NCBI GenBank assembly: GCA_030145715.1
Contig: JAIXHQ010000005.1
Coordinates: 62,001 to 126,000, forward strand
Reading direction: 5' to 3'
Length of the DNA stretch: 64,000 nt
Origin: Sphingopyxis sp.
GTDB taxonomy: Bacteria; Pseudomonadota; Alphaproteobacteria; Sphingomonadales; Sphingomonadaceae
Made by a program: the position numbers and the translations under genes. Positions 16,854 through 26,291 of the stretch are shown here, piece by piece; the first letter of the stretch is position 1; every line of letters begins with the position of its first letter. The notes beneath the pieces were generated by a model, which saw only the letters and a program-made list of their open reading frames with translations, searched no databases and had not been told where the DNA came from.

Positions 16854-18863
16854 ATGCGCGGGACTTGGATCAGCCGTATGCGGCAGGGTGCAAAGAAATT
16901 TCTTCGCGATCAGGGCGGCAACGCCATGATGCTGACCGCGGCGGCGATCGTGCCCGTCGTCGGCATCGCCGGATCGGGCATCGACATCGGGCGCGCCTAT
17001 ATGGCGCAGCTTCGCCTGCAACAGGCGTGCGACGCGGGCGTGCTCGCCGGGCGGCGCGTGATGGCGGCCGGAACCTATACGGACGCCGCCAAGGCCGAGG
17101 CGAACAAGATGTTCGGCTATAACATGCCGAACAACATCTATGGCAGCCAGAATGTCGTCTTTACGTCAAAGGCTCAGGGCGTTTCCGACGTCGCGGGCAC
17201 CGCGAGCGCGTCGCTGCCGACGATGGTCATGTATATTTTCGGCACCAACCAGTTCAATCTGGCGGTCGAATGCACGGCCAAGCTGGAAATTTCGAACACC
17301 GACGTGATGCTGGTGCTCGACGTCACCGGGTCGATGAACGACACCAATGCGGGCGATTCGGTCAACAAGATCACCGCGCTTCACAATGCCACGATCGATT
17401 TCTTCAAGACGCTGACCGAAGCGCAGATCGGAGACGGGCGGCTGCGCTTTGGCGTCGTGCCCTACAGCTCGACGGCGAATGTCGGCCAGATCCTGTATAA
17501 AAAGGATCCGTCCTGGCTCGCCGATTCGGTCGTGCTCCCGTCGCGAGAGCCGGTGACGAAGGATGTGTGGAATACGACGTCAAACGTCACGTCCAGCGAT
17601 TATTCCGAAACGGCGCCCGTTGTGGATGGCGGCGCATCGAACCCCAGTTGGACGAACACGGGCAGCACCGGCAATGCCAACACGAGCGCGAGGTGCGGAA
17701 ACCTGACGCCGCCTGACGATTATCCCGACCCGGCGCTGCTTATCAACACCAGCGATACGGTGACGGGAAATCCCGAGGTGGACGGCAACACCCGCGTTAC
17801 CGAATATGATTCAAAGCGGACATATCAATATTACAGCTATCGCTACATATGGTCGAACAAAGCCTGTCGTCTTCAGCAACTGCGTACGACCTTCACCCGC
17901 ACCTACAAGGTGACGAAGACCGAGACGCTGAGCAAGGTCTTTGACAATAAATATACCTATAAGGACCGCGAGTTCAACGTCGCCGACATCAAGAATGGCA
18001 CGACGTCGCTTGTCACCAATGTCGGGGACAGCGGACAGGCGCAGAGCAATGTCTGGGGCGGCTGCGTCATGGAGCGGCAGACGGACGATTTCGCGGCGAA
18101 CGAAACGGCGCCCTCGACGGCGCTCGATATGAAGGTCGATGACAAGCCGACCAGCGAAGACGCCACGAAATGGAGCCTTCTCATCCCCGAAATCGCCTTT
18201 GCTCGCGCCTCCCATCCGGCGAACCAGCCGGCGTCGAACAGCGCGCGCGTGCTCAACTACAGCGACGTCACCACCAATGACAAGACAAGGGGCAGCTGGC
18301 AGAATTATTCGAAATATTGGGCTGATGGCTGGGGCGTATGCCCGGCGCCGGCGATGAAGCTGACGACGATGACCAAATCGGATCAGTCGAGCTTTGAAAC
18401 CTATATCAAATCGCTCAAGCCGATCGGCGGCACCTATCACGATGCCGGGATGGTTTGGGGCGTGCGTCTGCTGTCGCCGACCGGCCTGTTCGCGGATGAG
18501 AATGCCGAGGCGCCGAACAAGCGGACGATCGGGCGTCATATCGTGTTCATGACCGACGGCCTGATGGCGCCCAACATGGGCAACCTGTCGTTCCAGGGAT
18601 ATGAATATCTGATGGGCCGGGTCGGCGGGACCGATGACGCGGCGCTGAAGGCGCGCCATAACAATCGCTTCCAGCAATTGTGCGCGGCCGCGCAGAGCAA
18701 GCAGATCACGGTCTGGGTCGTGTCCTTCGGCATCGGCACCGACGCCAATCTCGACAAATGCGCTTCGTCGGGCAAGGCGCTGGAAGCCAAGAATTCGGCG
18801 CAGTTGAACGAGAATTTCCAGACGATCGCTCGTCAGATTTCCAGGCTGAGACTGTCGCAATGA
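16854..18863 (+). CDS. TadG-like pilus/surface protein with von Willebrand A domain
   Basis: A 669-residue protein with an N-terminal TadE/TadG-type membrane anchor (FLRDQGGNAMMLTAAAIVPV...), then a VWA domain. The metal-ion-dependent adhesion site reads DVTGSMND, a Thr variant of DxSxS, with a later FMTDGLMAP element. The central insertion of about 250 residues is Ser/Thr/Asn-rich and resembles nothing I recognise. Proteins of this type belong to tight-adherence (Flp) pilus loci and are exposed on the cell surface. Start ATG 16854 follows GAGGGG; the frame opens at 16824. It overlaps the next gene by 4 bp (ATGA), showing translational coupling. Confidence 0.88.
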   Translation: MRGTWISRMRQGAKKFLRDQGGNAMMLTAAAIVPVVGIAGSGIDIGRAYMAQLRLQQACDAGVLAGRRVMAAGTYTDAAKAEANKMFGYNMPNNIYGSQNVVFTSKAQGVSDVAGTASASLPTMVMYIFGTNQFNLAVECTAKLEISNTDVMLVLDVTGSMNDTNAGDSVNKITALHNATIDFFKTLTEAQIGDGRLRFGVVPYSSTANVGQILYKKDPSWLADSVVLPSREPVTKDVWNTTSNVTSSDYSETAPVVDGGASNPSWTNTGSTGNANTSARCGNLTPPDDYPDPALLINTSDTVTGNPEVDGNTRVTEYDSKRTYQYYSYRYIWSNKACRLQQLRTTFTRTYKVTKTETLSKVFDNKYTYKDREFNVADIKNGTTSLVTNVGDSGQAQSNVWGGCVMERQTDDFAANETAPSTALDMKVDDKPTSEDATKWSLLIPEIAFARASHPANQPASNSARVLNYSDVTTNDKTRGSWQNYSKYWADGWGVCPAPAMKLTTMTKSDQSSFETYIKSLKPIGGTYHDAGMVWGVRLLSPTGLFADENAEAPNKRTIGRHIVFMTDGLMAPNMGNLSFQGYEYLMGRVGGTDDAALKARHNNRFQQLCAAAQSKQITVWVVSFGIGTDANLDKCASSGKALEAKNSAQLNENFQTIARQISRLRLSQ

Positions 18864-19468
18864 CGCGTCGGCACGCCCTCATCCGCCGCTTGCGACAAAG
18901 CGAGCGCGGAACCGCGCTTATCGAATTCGCGCTGACCGCACCGGTATTCCTGCTGCTGCTGATGGGCATCTTCGACTATTGCTGGCAAATGTATGCGCAG
19001 CAGGTGTTGCAGGGCGCCGTCGACAAGGCTGGCCGCGATTCGGCGCTCGAACAATTTTCAAAGGATCAGGCGGCGCTCGACAACATCGTGCGAACGCAGG
19101 TCAAGAATGTATTTGCGAGCGCCGACGTGAGCTTCGAACGCAAATCCTATGACAGTTTCGCGCAGGTCGGGACCGAGGAACGTTACACCGACAGCAATCC
19201 CAAGAACGGCCGATATGATGCTGGCGAATGTTTCGACGACTTTAACGGTAATGGCAAATGGGACGCCGACCGTGGCCGTTCAGCCAATGGCGGCAACGGC
19301 GGCGCCGACGACGTCGTCCTCTATACCGCGTCGATGAAGTTCAACCGCGTCTTGCCGGTGTGGGTGATGCTGGGCCAGCCACAGGAAACGACGCTGACAT
19401 CATCGACGGTGCTGCGCAACCAGCCCTTTGCCAATGGCAGCGATTCGCCTCCGGATGAATGCAAATGA
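18860..19468 (+). CDS. TadE-like pseudopilin-family protein with Asp-rich calcium-like loop
   Basis: The 202-residue product starts with a positively charged leader and the TadE motif GTALIEFALTAPVFLLLLMG, one transmembrane helix, and a periplasmic domain. Unusually, it contains a loop rich in Asp, Asn and Gly (YTDSNPKNGRYDAGE and DFNGNGKWDADRG). This resembles the Ca-binding loops of dockerin or EF-hand repeats. Calcium binding is inference. The start overlaps the stop of the VWA gene as ATGA at 18860, and its own stop overlaps the next start at 19465. Confidence 0.85.
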   Translation: MTRRHALIRRLRQSERGTALIEFALTAPVFLLLLMGIFDYCWQMYAQQVLQGAVDKAGRDSALEQFSKDQAALDNIVRTQVKNVFASADVSFERKSYDSFAQVGTEERYTDSNPKNGRYDAGECFDDFNGNGKWDADRGRSANGGNGGADDVVLYTASMKFNRVLPVWVMLGQPQETTLTSSTVLRNQPFANGSDSPPDECK

Positions 19469-20124
19469 GGCGCTATCCTGTAACTTTACGCCGTGCGCGC
19501 TATCTGGTCCGCCGCCTGGCGCGCAACGTGCGCGGCGCGGTCATCATCGAAATGGCCTTCACTATTCCGCTTCTCGTACTGCTCGGCCTTGGTGGGCTCG
19601 AAATGGCCAATCTGACGCTCGTCAGCACGCGGGTCAGCCAATTGGGGCTCAGCGTCGCCGACAATGCCTCGCGTATCGCGGCGGGCAGCAATCTGACGCT
19701 GCCGCAGGTGCGCGAATCCGACATCAACGATGTGTTCGCAGCGCTCGACCAACAGGCAAAGAACCTGAATTTCAAGGATAATGGCCGCGTCATCCTGTCC
19801 AGTCTCGAACGCAACGCCGATGGCGGACAGACGATCAAATGGCAACGCTGCTATGGCAAACTGGCCATCAATTCGGCCTATGGCGCCGAAGGAAAAGGCG
19901 CGACGGGCACCAGCTTTGCCGGAATGGGACCGGCGGGCCAGGAGGTAAAGGCGGCAAGCGGCACCGCCGTCATGTTCGTCGAGATTGCCTATGACTATCA
20001 ACCGCTGGTCTATGGCAAGGTGGTGGGGACGCCGCGCATACAGTCGACCGCGGCGTTCAATGTCCGCGAAACGCGCGATTTCACCAAAGTCTATCCGACC
20101 GGGGTCAAATCGAGCTGCGCCTGA
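19465..20124 (+). CDS. TadE/TadG-like pilus assembly protein
   Basis: A 219-residue protein with a basic leader, then the TadE segment GAVIIEMAFTIPLLVLLGLG and a periplasmic domain without obvious motifs. The ATG at 19465 overlaps the previous stop (ATGA); ATG 19459 is an alternative six bases upstream. It is the third gene of a tightly coupled operon (VWA-TadG, TadE with Asp-rich loop, TadE). No cpaA-F or flp gene is in the window, so the assembly machinery must be elsewhere. Confidence 0.85.
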   Translation: MRRYPVTLRRARYLVRRLARNVRGAVIIEMAFTIPLLVLLGLGGLEMANLTLVSTRVSQLGLSVADNASRIAAGSNLTLPQVRESDINDVFAALDQQAKNLNFKDNGRVILSSLERNADGGQTIKWQRCYGKLAINSAYGAEGKGATGTSFAGMGPAGQEVKAASGTAVMFVEIAYDYQPLVYGKVVGTPRIQSTAAFNVRETRDFTKVYPTGVKSSCA

Positions 20125-20202
20125 CCTGGTGGCGCCCTTCAGCGCGCGCCATCGAATCAGGCATTTATCGCCGCGCTTCCCGCTGCTATCGCGCGTCTGC
20201 CG

Positions 20203-21111
20203 ATGACTGCTACCCACCCGCCCGACAGCCAGCTTCGTGGTTTCCTGGCCCTGCTGCCCGCCGCAGCGCGGCCCTATGCGTTGCTCGCGCGGTTCGACCG
20301 GCCGATCGGATGGTGGCTGCTGTACTGGCCCTGTGCCTGGGCGCTGGCGCTGGGCGGCGGCGCGATCAGCCATTGGCCGCTGTTCCTGTGGCTGCTGCTT
20401 GGCGCGATCGCGATGCGTGGCGCGGGATGCGTCTATAATGACATCGTCGACCGCGACCTCGACGCGCGCGTTGCACGCACCGCGTCGCGCCCCGTCGCGA
20501 GCGGCGCGGTGTCGGTGCGCAATGCGCTGCTATGGACGCTGTTTCTGTCGCTGGTCGGCCTTCTCGTCCTGTTGCAATTGCCGCATTCGGCCCAGATCGT
20601 CGCGCTCGCCAGCCTGATCCTGGTTGCCGGCTATCCTTTCATGAAACGCATCACCTGGTGGCCGCAGGCGTGGCTGGGCCTGGTGTTCAGTTGGGGGGCG
20701 CTCGTCGCCTGGGTCGCGGTGGGCGGCCAGGACGGCCTTGCGCTGCCGCTGCTGTACGCGGGCTCGATTGCGTGGGTGATCGGTTACGACACCATCTATG
20801 CGCTGCAGGACATCGAGGATGACATGCTGATCGGCGTAAAGTCGAGCGCGCGCGCGATGGGCACTCATGTCAGGGGCGGCGTCGCGCTATGCTATGGGAC
20901 GGCGCTTGCGGCGTGGGGGGGCGCGCTGTGGGCGGTGCGTCCCGATCCGTTGGTGCTGCTGGCCCTGCTGCCCGCGGCGGTGCATCTGACCGGACAGGTG
21001 GTGACGCTCGACCCCGCGAACGGCGACGACGCGCTCGCCAAGTTTCGCAGCAACCGCTTCGCCGGCCTGTTGATCTTTGCCGCGATGCTGGTGGTCGGCA
21101 CGGCGCCTTAG
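20203..21111 (+). CDS. ubiA: UbiA, 4-hydroxybenzoate polyprenyltransferase
   Basis: This membrane enzyme attaches the polyprenyl tail to 4-hydroxybenzoate in ubiquinone synthesis. The 302-residue protein has eight to nine hydrophobic helices and both Asp-rich prenyl-diphosphate sites: NDIVDRDLD near residue 84 and YALQDIEDD near residue 206. RFDRPIGWWLLYWPCAWAL is the usual N-terminal signature. The TAG stop at 21109-21111 lies inside the start of a dispersed repeat that also ends nudC. Confidence 0.94.
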   Translation: MTATHPPDSQLRGFLALLPAAARPYALLARFDRPIGWWLLYWPCAWALALGGGAISHWPLFLWLLLGAIAMRGAGCVYNDIVDRDLDARVARTASRPVASGAVSVRNALLWTLFLSLVGLLVLLQLPHSAQIVALASLILVAGYPFMKRITWWPQAWLGLVFSWGALVAWVAVGGQDGLALPLLYAGSIAWVIGYDTIYALQDIEDDMLIGVKSSARAMGTHVRGGVALCYGTALAAWGGALWAVRPDPLVLLALLPAAVHLTGQVVTLDPANGDDALAKFRSNRFAGLLIFAAMLVVGTAP

Positions 21112-21210
21112 AGTGATTTCGAGTGAAATGACGCATTTCGCGGCTCGGAAATCACGGAAAAAACAAGAATCTAAAGTGCCGGTTTTGATTCCGTCAAAAC
21201 CGGCACTTTA
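21109..21210. repeat. Dispersed structured intergenic repeat, copy 1
   Basis: About 100 bp nearly identical to 29479-29583. The left half folds as nested hairpins: GTGATTTC pairs with GAAATCAC, with GAAATG/CATTTC inside. The right half is a perfect 16-bp stem. The copy begins at the TAG stop codon of ubiA, as the other begins at that of nudC. Both copies lie between convergent genes. Confidence 0.85.
21172..21210. terminator. Bidirectional terminator-like hairpin between ubiA and smc
   Basis: A perfect 16-bp stem (arms 21172-21187 and 21195-21210, beginning TAAAGTGCCGG) with a 7-base loop lies between the convergent ends of ubiA and smc. Short A/T bases flank each arm, so it could act on both strands. 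Confidence 0.6.
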
Positions 21211-21223
21211 GGCCGGTACCTGC

Positions 21224-24200
21224 CTACTCCGCCGCCAGCAGTTCTTCGGCGCCGCCCAGATCGACCGATACCAGCCGGCTGACCCCCTTTTCGATCATCG
21301 TCACCCCGAATAGCCGGTGCATCCGCGCCATCGTCACCGCATTGTGGGTAACGATCAGATAGCGGGTGTTCGTCTCGCGCGTCATCCGGTCGAGCAGGTC
21401 GCAAAATCGTTCGATATTCGCGTCGTCGAGCGGGGCGTCGACCTCGTCAAGAACACAGATCGGCGCCGGGTTGGTCAGGAACAGGCCAAAGATCAACGCG
21501 ACCGCCGTCAGCGCCTGTTCGCCGCCCGACAGCAGCGTCAATGTGCCAAGCCGCTTGCCCGGCGGCTGGGCCATGATCTCCAGCCCCGCCTCCAGCGGGT
21601 CATCCGAATCGACCAGCTCCAGATGCGCCTGACCGCCGTTGAACAGCGTCGTGAACAACCGTTGGAAATGACCGTTCACCGCTTCAAAGGCGGCGAGCAG
21701 GCGCACCCGGCCCTCGCGGTTCAGATTGCCGATCGACCCGCGAAGCCGGTGAACCGCCTGGGTCAATTCCTCTATCTCGGCGGCGCTTCGTTCGCGCTCG
21801 CTATCCAGTTCGACCAGTTCGTCGGCGGCGACCAGGTTGACCGGCCCCAACCGCTCGCGCTCGGCGATCAACCGGTCGTGCTGGGCCGATTCGGCGCTGG
21901 CATCGCGGACGCTATCGCTTTCGAACCCGGCCTTTTGCGGCAACAGCGGCGGTGGACATTCGAAACGTTCGCCCGACAACCGACCCATTTCGATGCGGCG
22001 CAGTTCGGCATTTTCGGATCGCGCCACCGCACCGGCGCGCGTTTCGCGCGCGGCGGCGACACGTTCGCGGATCGCCGACAGCGCGGTCTCTGCCTCGCGG
22101 AGCGCGGCCTCGGCGGCGCGTTCCTGCGTTTCGGCGGCCGCGACCTTGTCGCGCAGCGCCGCCTGCTGCGTCTCGGCGGCGCTGCGCTGTTCGGCCAGCC
22201 GGGCGGGCGCGTCCGCGATCTTCGCCGCCTCGGCCCCCAGCGCGTCGGACCTTTTGTCCATTTCGGTGACACGCCGCGCCGCTTCGCCCGCGCGCGCCTT
22301 CCAGCTCTTGATCTCCGCATGGACCACCGCCTGCCGCTCGCTCAAACCGGCGAGCGCGCGTTCATGCGCCGTCAGTGCATCGCGTGCGGCGGCGGCATCG
22401 GCGCGCGCGCGTTCGGCCCTTTGGTCTTCGGCGGCAAGTTCGGTGCGGGCGATATTGTCGTCGGGCAGCGCCGCGAGCGCGCGTTCCTGTGCTGCCAGTT
22501 GGTCGGTGGCCTCCTTTGCGGCTTCGGCGATTTCGCCAAGGCGGCGATCGAACAGCGCGGCGGCGTCACGGTGGCGATCGATCGCCGCCTGCGCCTGATC
22601 GGCGGCGCGCAACGCGGCGCGGCGCGCCTCGTCCGCCTGCGCCAGCGTCTTGCGAGCGGCCGCGGCGGCTTCGGTCAGCCCGGTCGCCCTGACGGCGGCG
22701 GCATCGCGGCGGTCGCGCAGTTCCTGCACGCCCAGTTCAACCTGTGGTCGCTGCGCGGCGAGGGCGTCGAGCCGGTTCTGACGCTGCAGCCGTTCGGTCG
22801 CGGTCGCGCCGTCGCCCCGCGTGACAAAGCCATCCCAGCGGCGCATCACCCCATCGGTCGTCACCAGCCGCTGGCCGACGGCAAGCGGCTGGCCGCCGTC
22901 GCCTGTCGTCACCGCGACCTGTGCCAGGCGCCGTGAAAGCGCCGCCGGTGCCTGAACGAACCGGGCGAGCGACTCGGTGCCGGTCGGCAGCGCGGGGTCC
23001 TGCTTTCCGGCATCGGCGCCGATCCAGCTTCGCGCCGCCGCCTGATCGGTCCCGGCGTCAAGATCGTCGCCGAGCGCGGCGGCAAGCGCGGCTTCATAAC
23101 CCGGCGCGACGCGGAGTTGATCGAGAATCCGGCATTCGTCGCTGCGCGCGGCGGCAAGCGCGCGGGTGAGCGTCGTCGCCTCGCCATCAAGCGCGGCGAG
23201 CGCGGCGCGCGCTTCGGCGAGCCCGGCTTCGATGCCGGTCAGGTCGGCGGCCACCGCCTCGCGATCGGCTTCGGCCTGGTGCAGGGCGGTTTCGGCGGCG
23301 GTGATCGCGGTTTCGGCGGCTTCGGCCTTCTGGGTGCTCTGCGACAATGTTGCCGCGAGGGCGCCGCTGTCGCCCAGCGAAGCCACATCGGCGTCGACCC
23401 GCGCCTTGTCGGCGGCGATACGGCGAACCGCGGCCTCGGCGCTGTCGCGGGCGGAAACGGCGATACGCCGGTCGGCCGCTTCGCTTGCCGCCTTGGCGCG
23501 TGCCTGCGCCAGCGCGATTTCGGCATCGCGCAGATGGGCCTGCGCGGTCAGGCTGGCGTCGGCCAGCGCGGCCTTGCCCTGATCGTGCCCGGCGATTTCC
23601 TGCGCCAGCGTTCGGGTTTCGGCATCAAGGGCGGTCAGCGCCGCATGGGCTTCGCGCGCAAGTTCGCCTTCGTGCGCGCGGTCGTCGGCGATGCGCCTGA
23701 TTTGCGCAGCCAGATCCTCGATCCGCTGAATCGCCGCGCGTTCCTCGCCCTGCAATCTTACCTGCGTCGCGGTCGCTTCGGACAGGGCGTCGCGCTGCGC
23801 CTGTGCATCGCTTCGCGCCGCCGCGACCCGGCCCGCGACCTCGACCTGCGCCGCGGACAGCGTTTCCAGTTCCTGCTGCGCCGTCCTGACCGCGGCTTCG
23901 GCGGCGTCGGAATCGCGGCGCGCCTGATCGGCGGCTTCGGCGGCGTCCCGCCAGCGCGCATAGATCAGCCGCGCTTCGGCAATGCGAATGTCGTCGCTCA
24001 GCTTCTTGTATTTTTCCGCCGCCCGCGCCTGTCGCCGCAGCGCGTTGGCGCGCACCTCCATATCCGCGACGATTTCGGACAGGCGGGTCAGGTTGGTTTC
24101 GGTCGCGCGCAGCTTTTGTTCGGCATCCTTGCGGCGGACATGCAGCCCGGCGATCCCTGCTGCTTCCTCCAGCATCGCGCGGCGATCGGTCGGCTTGGCG

Positions 24201-24667
24201 GCGATGACATTGGCGATCTTGCCCTGGCTGACCAGCGCCGGGCTGTGCGCGCCGGTGGCGGCGTCGGCAAAGATCAGCGCGACATCCTTTGCGCGGACGT
24301 CGCGGCCGTTGGCGCGATAGGCCGAACCGGCCCCGCGCTCGATACGGCGGATTACCTCCAGCTCATTCCCGTCGCTGGCGTCGGACAGGCCGGCGACCAG
24401 GGCCCCTTCGGTGTCGCAATGCAGCGCGACCTCGGCGAAATCGCGCGAGGGGCGCGACGACGTGCCCGCAAAGATCACGTCTTCCATCCCGCCGCCGCGC
24501 ATCGATTTCGCGCTCGATTCGCCCATCACCCAGCGGATCGCTTCGAGCAGGTTCGATTTGCCGCAGCCATTGGGCCCGACGACGCCGGTCAGCCCCGGTT
24601 CGATGCGCAGTTCGGTGGGTTCGACGAAAGATTTGAAACCGGTCAGGCGCAGCCGCTTTATCTGCAC
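21224..24667 (-). CDS. smc: SMC, chromosome segregation ATPase
   Basis: The 1147-residue protein has the SMC order. An N-terminal ABC half with Walker A GPNGCGKSN (about residues 32-40) is followed by a long coiled coil, and a hinge lies around residues 505-625. A second coiled coil leads to a C-terminal half with signature LLSGGEQALTAVAL and Walker B PICVLDEVDAPLDD. The coils are very rich in Ala, Arg and Glu, giving long antisense frames that are artefacts. It binds DNA with ScpA/ScpB and organises newly replicated origins. Start ATG 24667 fits the family (MQIKRLRLTGFKSF). Confidence 0.97.
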   Translation of the reverse strand: MQIKRLRLTGFKSFVEPTELRIEPGLTGVVGPNGCGKSNLLEAIRWVMGESSAKSMRGGGMEDVIFAGTSSRPSRDFAEVALHCDTEGALVAGLSDASDGNELEVIRRIERGAGSAYRANGRDVRAKDVALIFADAATGAHSPALVSQGKIANVIAAKPTDRRAMLEEAAGIAGLHVRRKDAEQKLRATETNLTRLSEIVADMEVRANALRRQARAAEKYKKLSDDIRIAEARLIYARWRDAAEAADQARRDSDAAEAAVRTAQQELETLSAAQVEVAGRVAAARSDAQAQRDALSEATATQVRLQGEERAAIQRIEDLAAQIRRIADDRAHEGELAREAHAALTALDAETRTLAQEIAGHDQGKAALADASLTAQAHLRDAEIALAQARAKAASEAADRRIAVSARDSAEAAVRRIAADKARVDADVASLGDSGALAATLSQSTQKAEAAETAITAAETALHQAEADREAVAADLTGIEAGLAEARAALAALDGEATTLTRALAAARSDECRILDQLRVAPGYEAALAAALGDDLDAGTDQAAARSWIGADAGKQDPALPTGTESLARFVQAPAALSRRLAQVAVTTGDGGQPLAVGQRLVTTDGVMRRWDGFVTRGDGATATERLQRQNRLDALAAQRPQVELGVQELRDRRDAAAVRATGLTEAAAAARKTLAQADEARRAALRAADQAQAAIDRHRDAAALFDRRLGEIAEAAKEATDQLAAQERALAALPDDNIARTELAAEDQRAERARADAAAARDALTAHERALAGLSERQAVVHAEIKSWKARAGEAARRVTEMDKRSDALGAEAAKIADAPARLAEQRSAAETQQAALRDKVAAAETQERAAEAALREAETALSAIRERVAAARETRAGAVARSENAELRRIEMGRLSGERFECPPPLLPQKAGFESDSVRDASAESAQHDRLIAERERLGPVNLVAADELVELDSERERSAAEIEELTQAVHRLRGSIGNLNREGRVRLLAAFEAVNGHFQRLFTTLFNGGQAHLELVDSDDPLEAGLEIMAQPPGKRLGTLTLLSGGEQALTAVALIFGLFLTNPAPICVLDEVDAPLDDANIERFCDLLDRMTRETNTRYLIVTHNAVTMARMHRLFGVTMIEKGVSRLVSVDLGGAEELLAAE

Positions 24668-24776
24668 GGGCCATCCCCATGCAGGTCATCGAATCGGAGC
24701 TGTTGCAACCCTGGTGTCACATATCCCCCTGCCAGCCGTCATGCCGCGTGGCCGGGGGACTCGCAAGGGGGTCCTA

Positions 24777-24805
24777 TCCTCCCCATGCGGTCCGCACGGG
24801 GAGGA
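24777..24805. terminator. Hairpin downstream of the DsbA-type gene
   Basis: TCCTCCCC (24777-24784) pairs with GGGGAGGA (24798-24805), with GCGG/CCGC pairs continuing the stem inside. It lies in the 153-bp gap after the leftward DsbA-type gene and before smc. No T-tract is evident, so termination is possible rather than shown. Confidence 0.45.
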
Positions 24806-24820
24806 AGCCGGGTCACCGGG

Positions 24821-25561
24821 TCAGCGCGCGCCCATCGTGCGCAGACGGTCGCGCAGGGCGCTCCATGTCGTGATGCCTTCGGCGACCTGGCCGTTGATGA
24901 CAAAGGTCGGCGTGCCGGTGATCTGATATTTTTCGACGCCTTCGTTGGTGCCCTTTTCGATCGCCGCCACATTTTCGACCTTGCTCAGGCATTGCTGGAT
25001 CGTCGCCGCGGGAACCCCGCGCTGCTGATAGAATTGATCGATGCCCCAGCCCTTGGCGAGCGCGACAAAGCGTTGCGCGGGCGGCAACTGCATCGCCGCC
25101 TCGATTCCCGGCTGCGGCTTTTGCGCGCCCGCGATGAACGCCTCATGTTCGATGAAGGTCGCATCGGCGAGGGGGAAGAAACGGTCGGGGCCGGTGCATT
25201 TGACGATCGCGCCCGAAATCGCGTCGATCGGATGCAGCATGAAGGGGGTCAGCTTGTACGAAACGCGGCCGGTATCGACGAAATCGCGCTTCAACTCCTC
25301 GTTCGATTCCTGCGCGAAACGGGCGCAATGGCTACAGGTGAAGGCGCCATATTCGTGCAATTTGATCGGCGCGTCGGGATTGCCCATGATCGCACCGCCA
25401 TCGGGGGCAAAGCTGACGACCTGCGACCAGCTTTTGCCGGCGGGCGGCGCGACCTTGGCGATCGCGGTCTGTTCCTTTGCGGGATCGGTCTTGCTTTCGC
25501 CGCAGGACGCGAGCGCCAGCGCGCCCATGGTGGTCAAAAGGACGGTACGCAGCAGGGTCAT
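24821..25561 (-). CDS. DsbA-family thiol oxidoreductase with lipoprotein signal
   Basis: The product is about 246 residues. The N-terminus MTLLRTVLLTTMGALALASC ends in a lipobox (ALAS-Cys), so it should be a lipoprotein. The thioredoxin fold carries the active site CSHC in YGAFTCSHCARFAQ and the cis-Pro in QITGTPTFVINGQ. This is the DsbA/DUF953-like Com1 layout used to oxidise or isomerise periplasmic thiols. The frame is open to 25672, but the lipobox fixes the start at 25561. It lies downstream of dciA on the same strand, as in many alphaproteobacteria (dciA-dsbA-smc order). Confidence 0.88.
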   Translation of the reverse strand: MTLLRTVLLTTMGALALASCGESKTDPAKEQTAIAKVAPPAGKSWSQVVSFAPDGGAIMGNPDAPIKLHEYGAFTCSHCARFAQESNEELKRDFVDTGRVSYKLTPFMLHPIDAISGAIVKCTGPDRFFPLADATFIEHEAFIAGAQKPQPGIEAAMQLPPAQRFVALAKGWGIDQFYQQRGVPAATIQQCLSKVENVAAIEKGTNEGVEKYQITGTPTFVINGQVAEGITTWSALRDRLRTMGAR

Positions 25562-25704
25562 AATCTGTCTTTCTTCACTAGCCGGAATATGGCGCGTTTT
25601 AAGGGGCCTTGCGCGCAAGGTCGAGTTTCGATTTGATCGTCGGGCCAGCCGTGTCTGTGGCGCGGCGACCATGATGGCGGAGCGCGACCATCGACCTGTC
25701 CTCC

Positions 25705-26277
25705 TCAGCCGATCCGGGGAAGCTTCGGCGCCGTCGCCAGCCCGGCGGCCATGCGTTCGAGGACGGTGCGCAGTTCGGGGTCGCCGATGTCGCGTAAACT
25801 GTCGCCCAGTTCGGCGGGTACGGGTTTCAGCATCGCCGGCGGCTGAACCGGCGCGGCGGGCGTGACCTGGCCGTGCGTCATCCGGACATGCGCGACGGCG
25901 GCATAGCCAAAGAAACGGTTGACCGCGCCCAATATGTCGGGGGCCACATGTTGCAGCATCGGGGCATGGGCGCCGCTGATCGTCAGGTGCAGTGTGCCGC
26001 CCGCCTTTTGTCCGGCGGGAAAGCGGATCATCGCGGGCTGGGTGACATCGGCAAGCCGGTCGCCGACGATTTCGCGCCAGCGGCTGACAACCGAACTCTG
26101 GATAAAGCCGAATTTGCGAAAGGCGGCGCGACCGATTTCGGGGACAAGGTCGGAAATCATGCGCGCTTCGCCGCCGCGCGGGCGTTCGTAAACGCGCGCC
26201 GCCTGCTTCGTGCGTCCCGCCTTTGCCTTTTTCGGCCGCTTGTCCTGTCCCGCGTCTTCCACCACGCCAAAGGCCAT
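25705..26277 (-). CDS. dciA: DciA-like (DUF721) replicative helicase loader candidate
   Basis: A 190-residue DUF721 protein. The conserved N-domain reads IGRAAFRKFGFIQSSVVSRW with WREIVGDRLADVTQP, then a beta-rich LHLTISGAHAPMLQHV segment and VNRFFGYAAVAHVRM. In bacteria lacking DnaC/DnaI, DciA helps load the replicative helicase DnaB; this role is from the family. A basic N-terminal 30 residues (KRPKKAKAGRTK) precedes the domain. It is divergent from mutY with only about 15 bp between starts, so their promoters must overlap the other gene's 5' end. Confidence 0.85.
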   Translation of the reverse strand: MAFGVVEDAGQDKRPKKAKAGRTKQAARVYERPRGGEARMISDLVPEIGRAAFRKFGFIQSSVVSRWREIVGDRLADVTQPAMIRFPAGQKAGGTLHLTISGAHAPMLQHVAPDILGAVNRFFGYAAVAHVRMTHGQVTPAAPVQPPAMLKPVPAELGDSLRDIGDPELRTVLERMAAGLATAPKLPRIG

Positions 26278-26291
26278 GCCATAAGCTAGGG

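Noticed and set aside
21317-25636. Very long plus-strand frames opposite smc (539 and 839 codons)
   Set aside because: They are antisense shadows of a G+C-rich coiled-coil gene: rich in Arg and Gly, no family motifs, no ribosome sites, while smc itself shows every motif.
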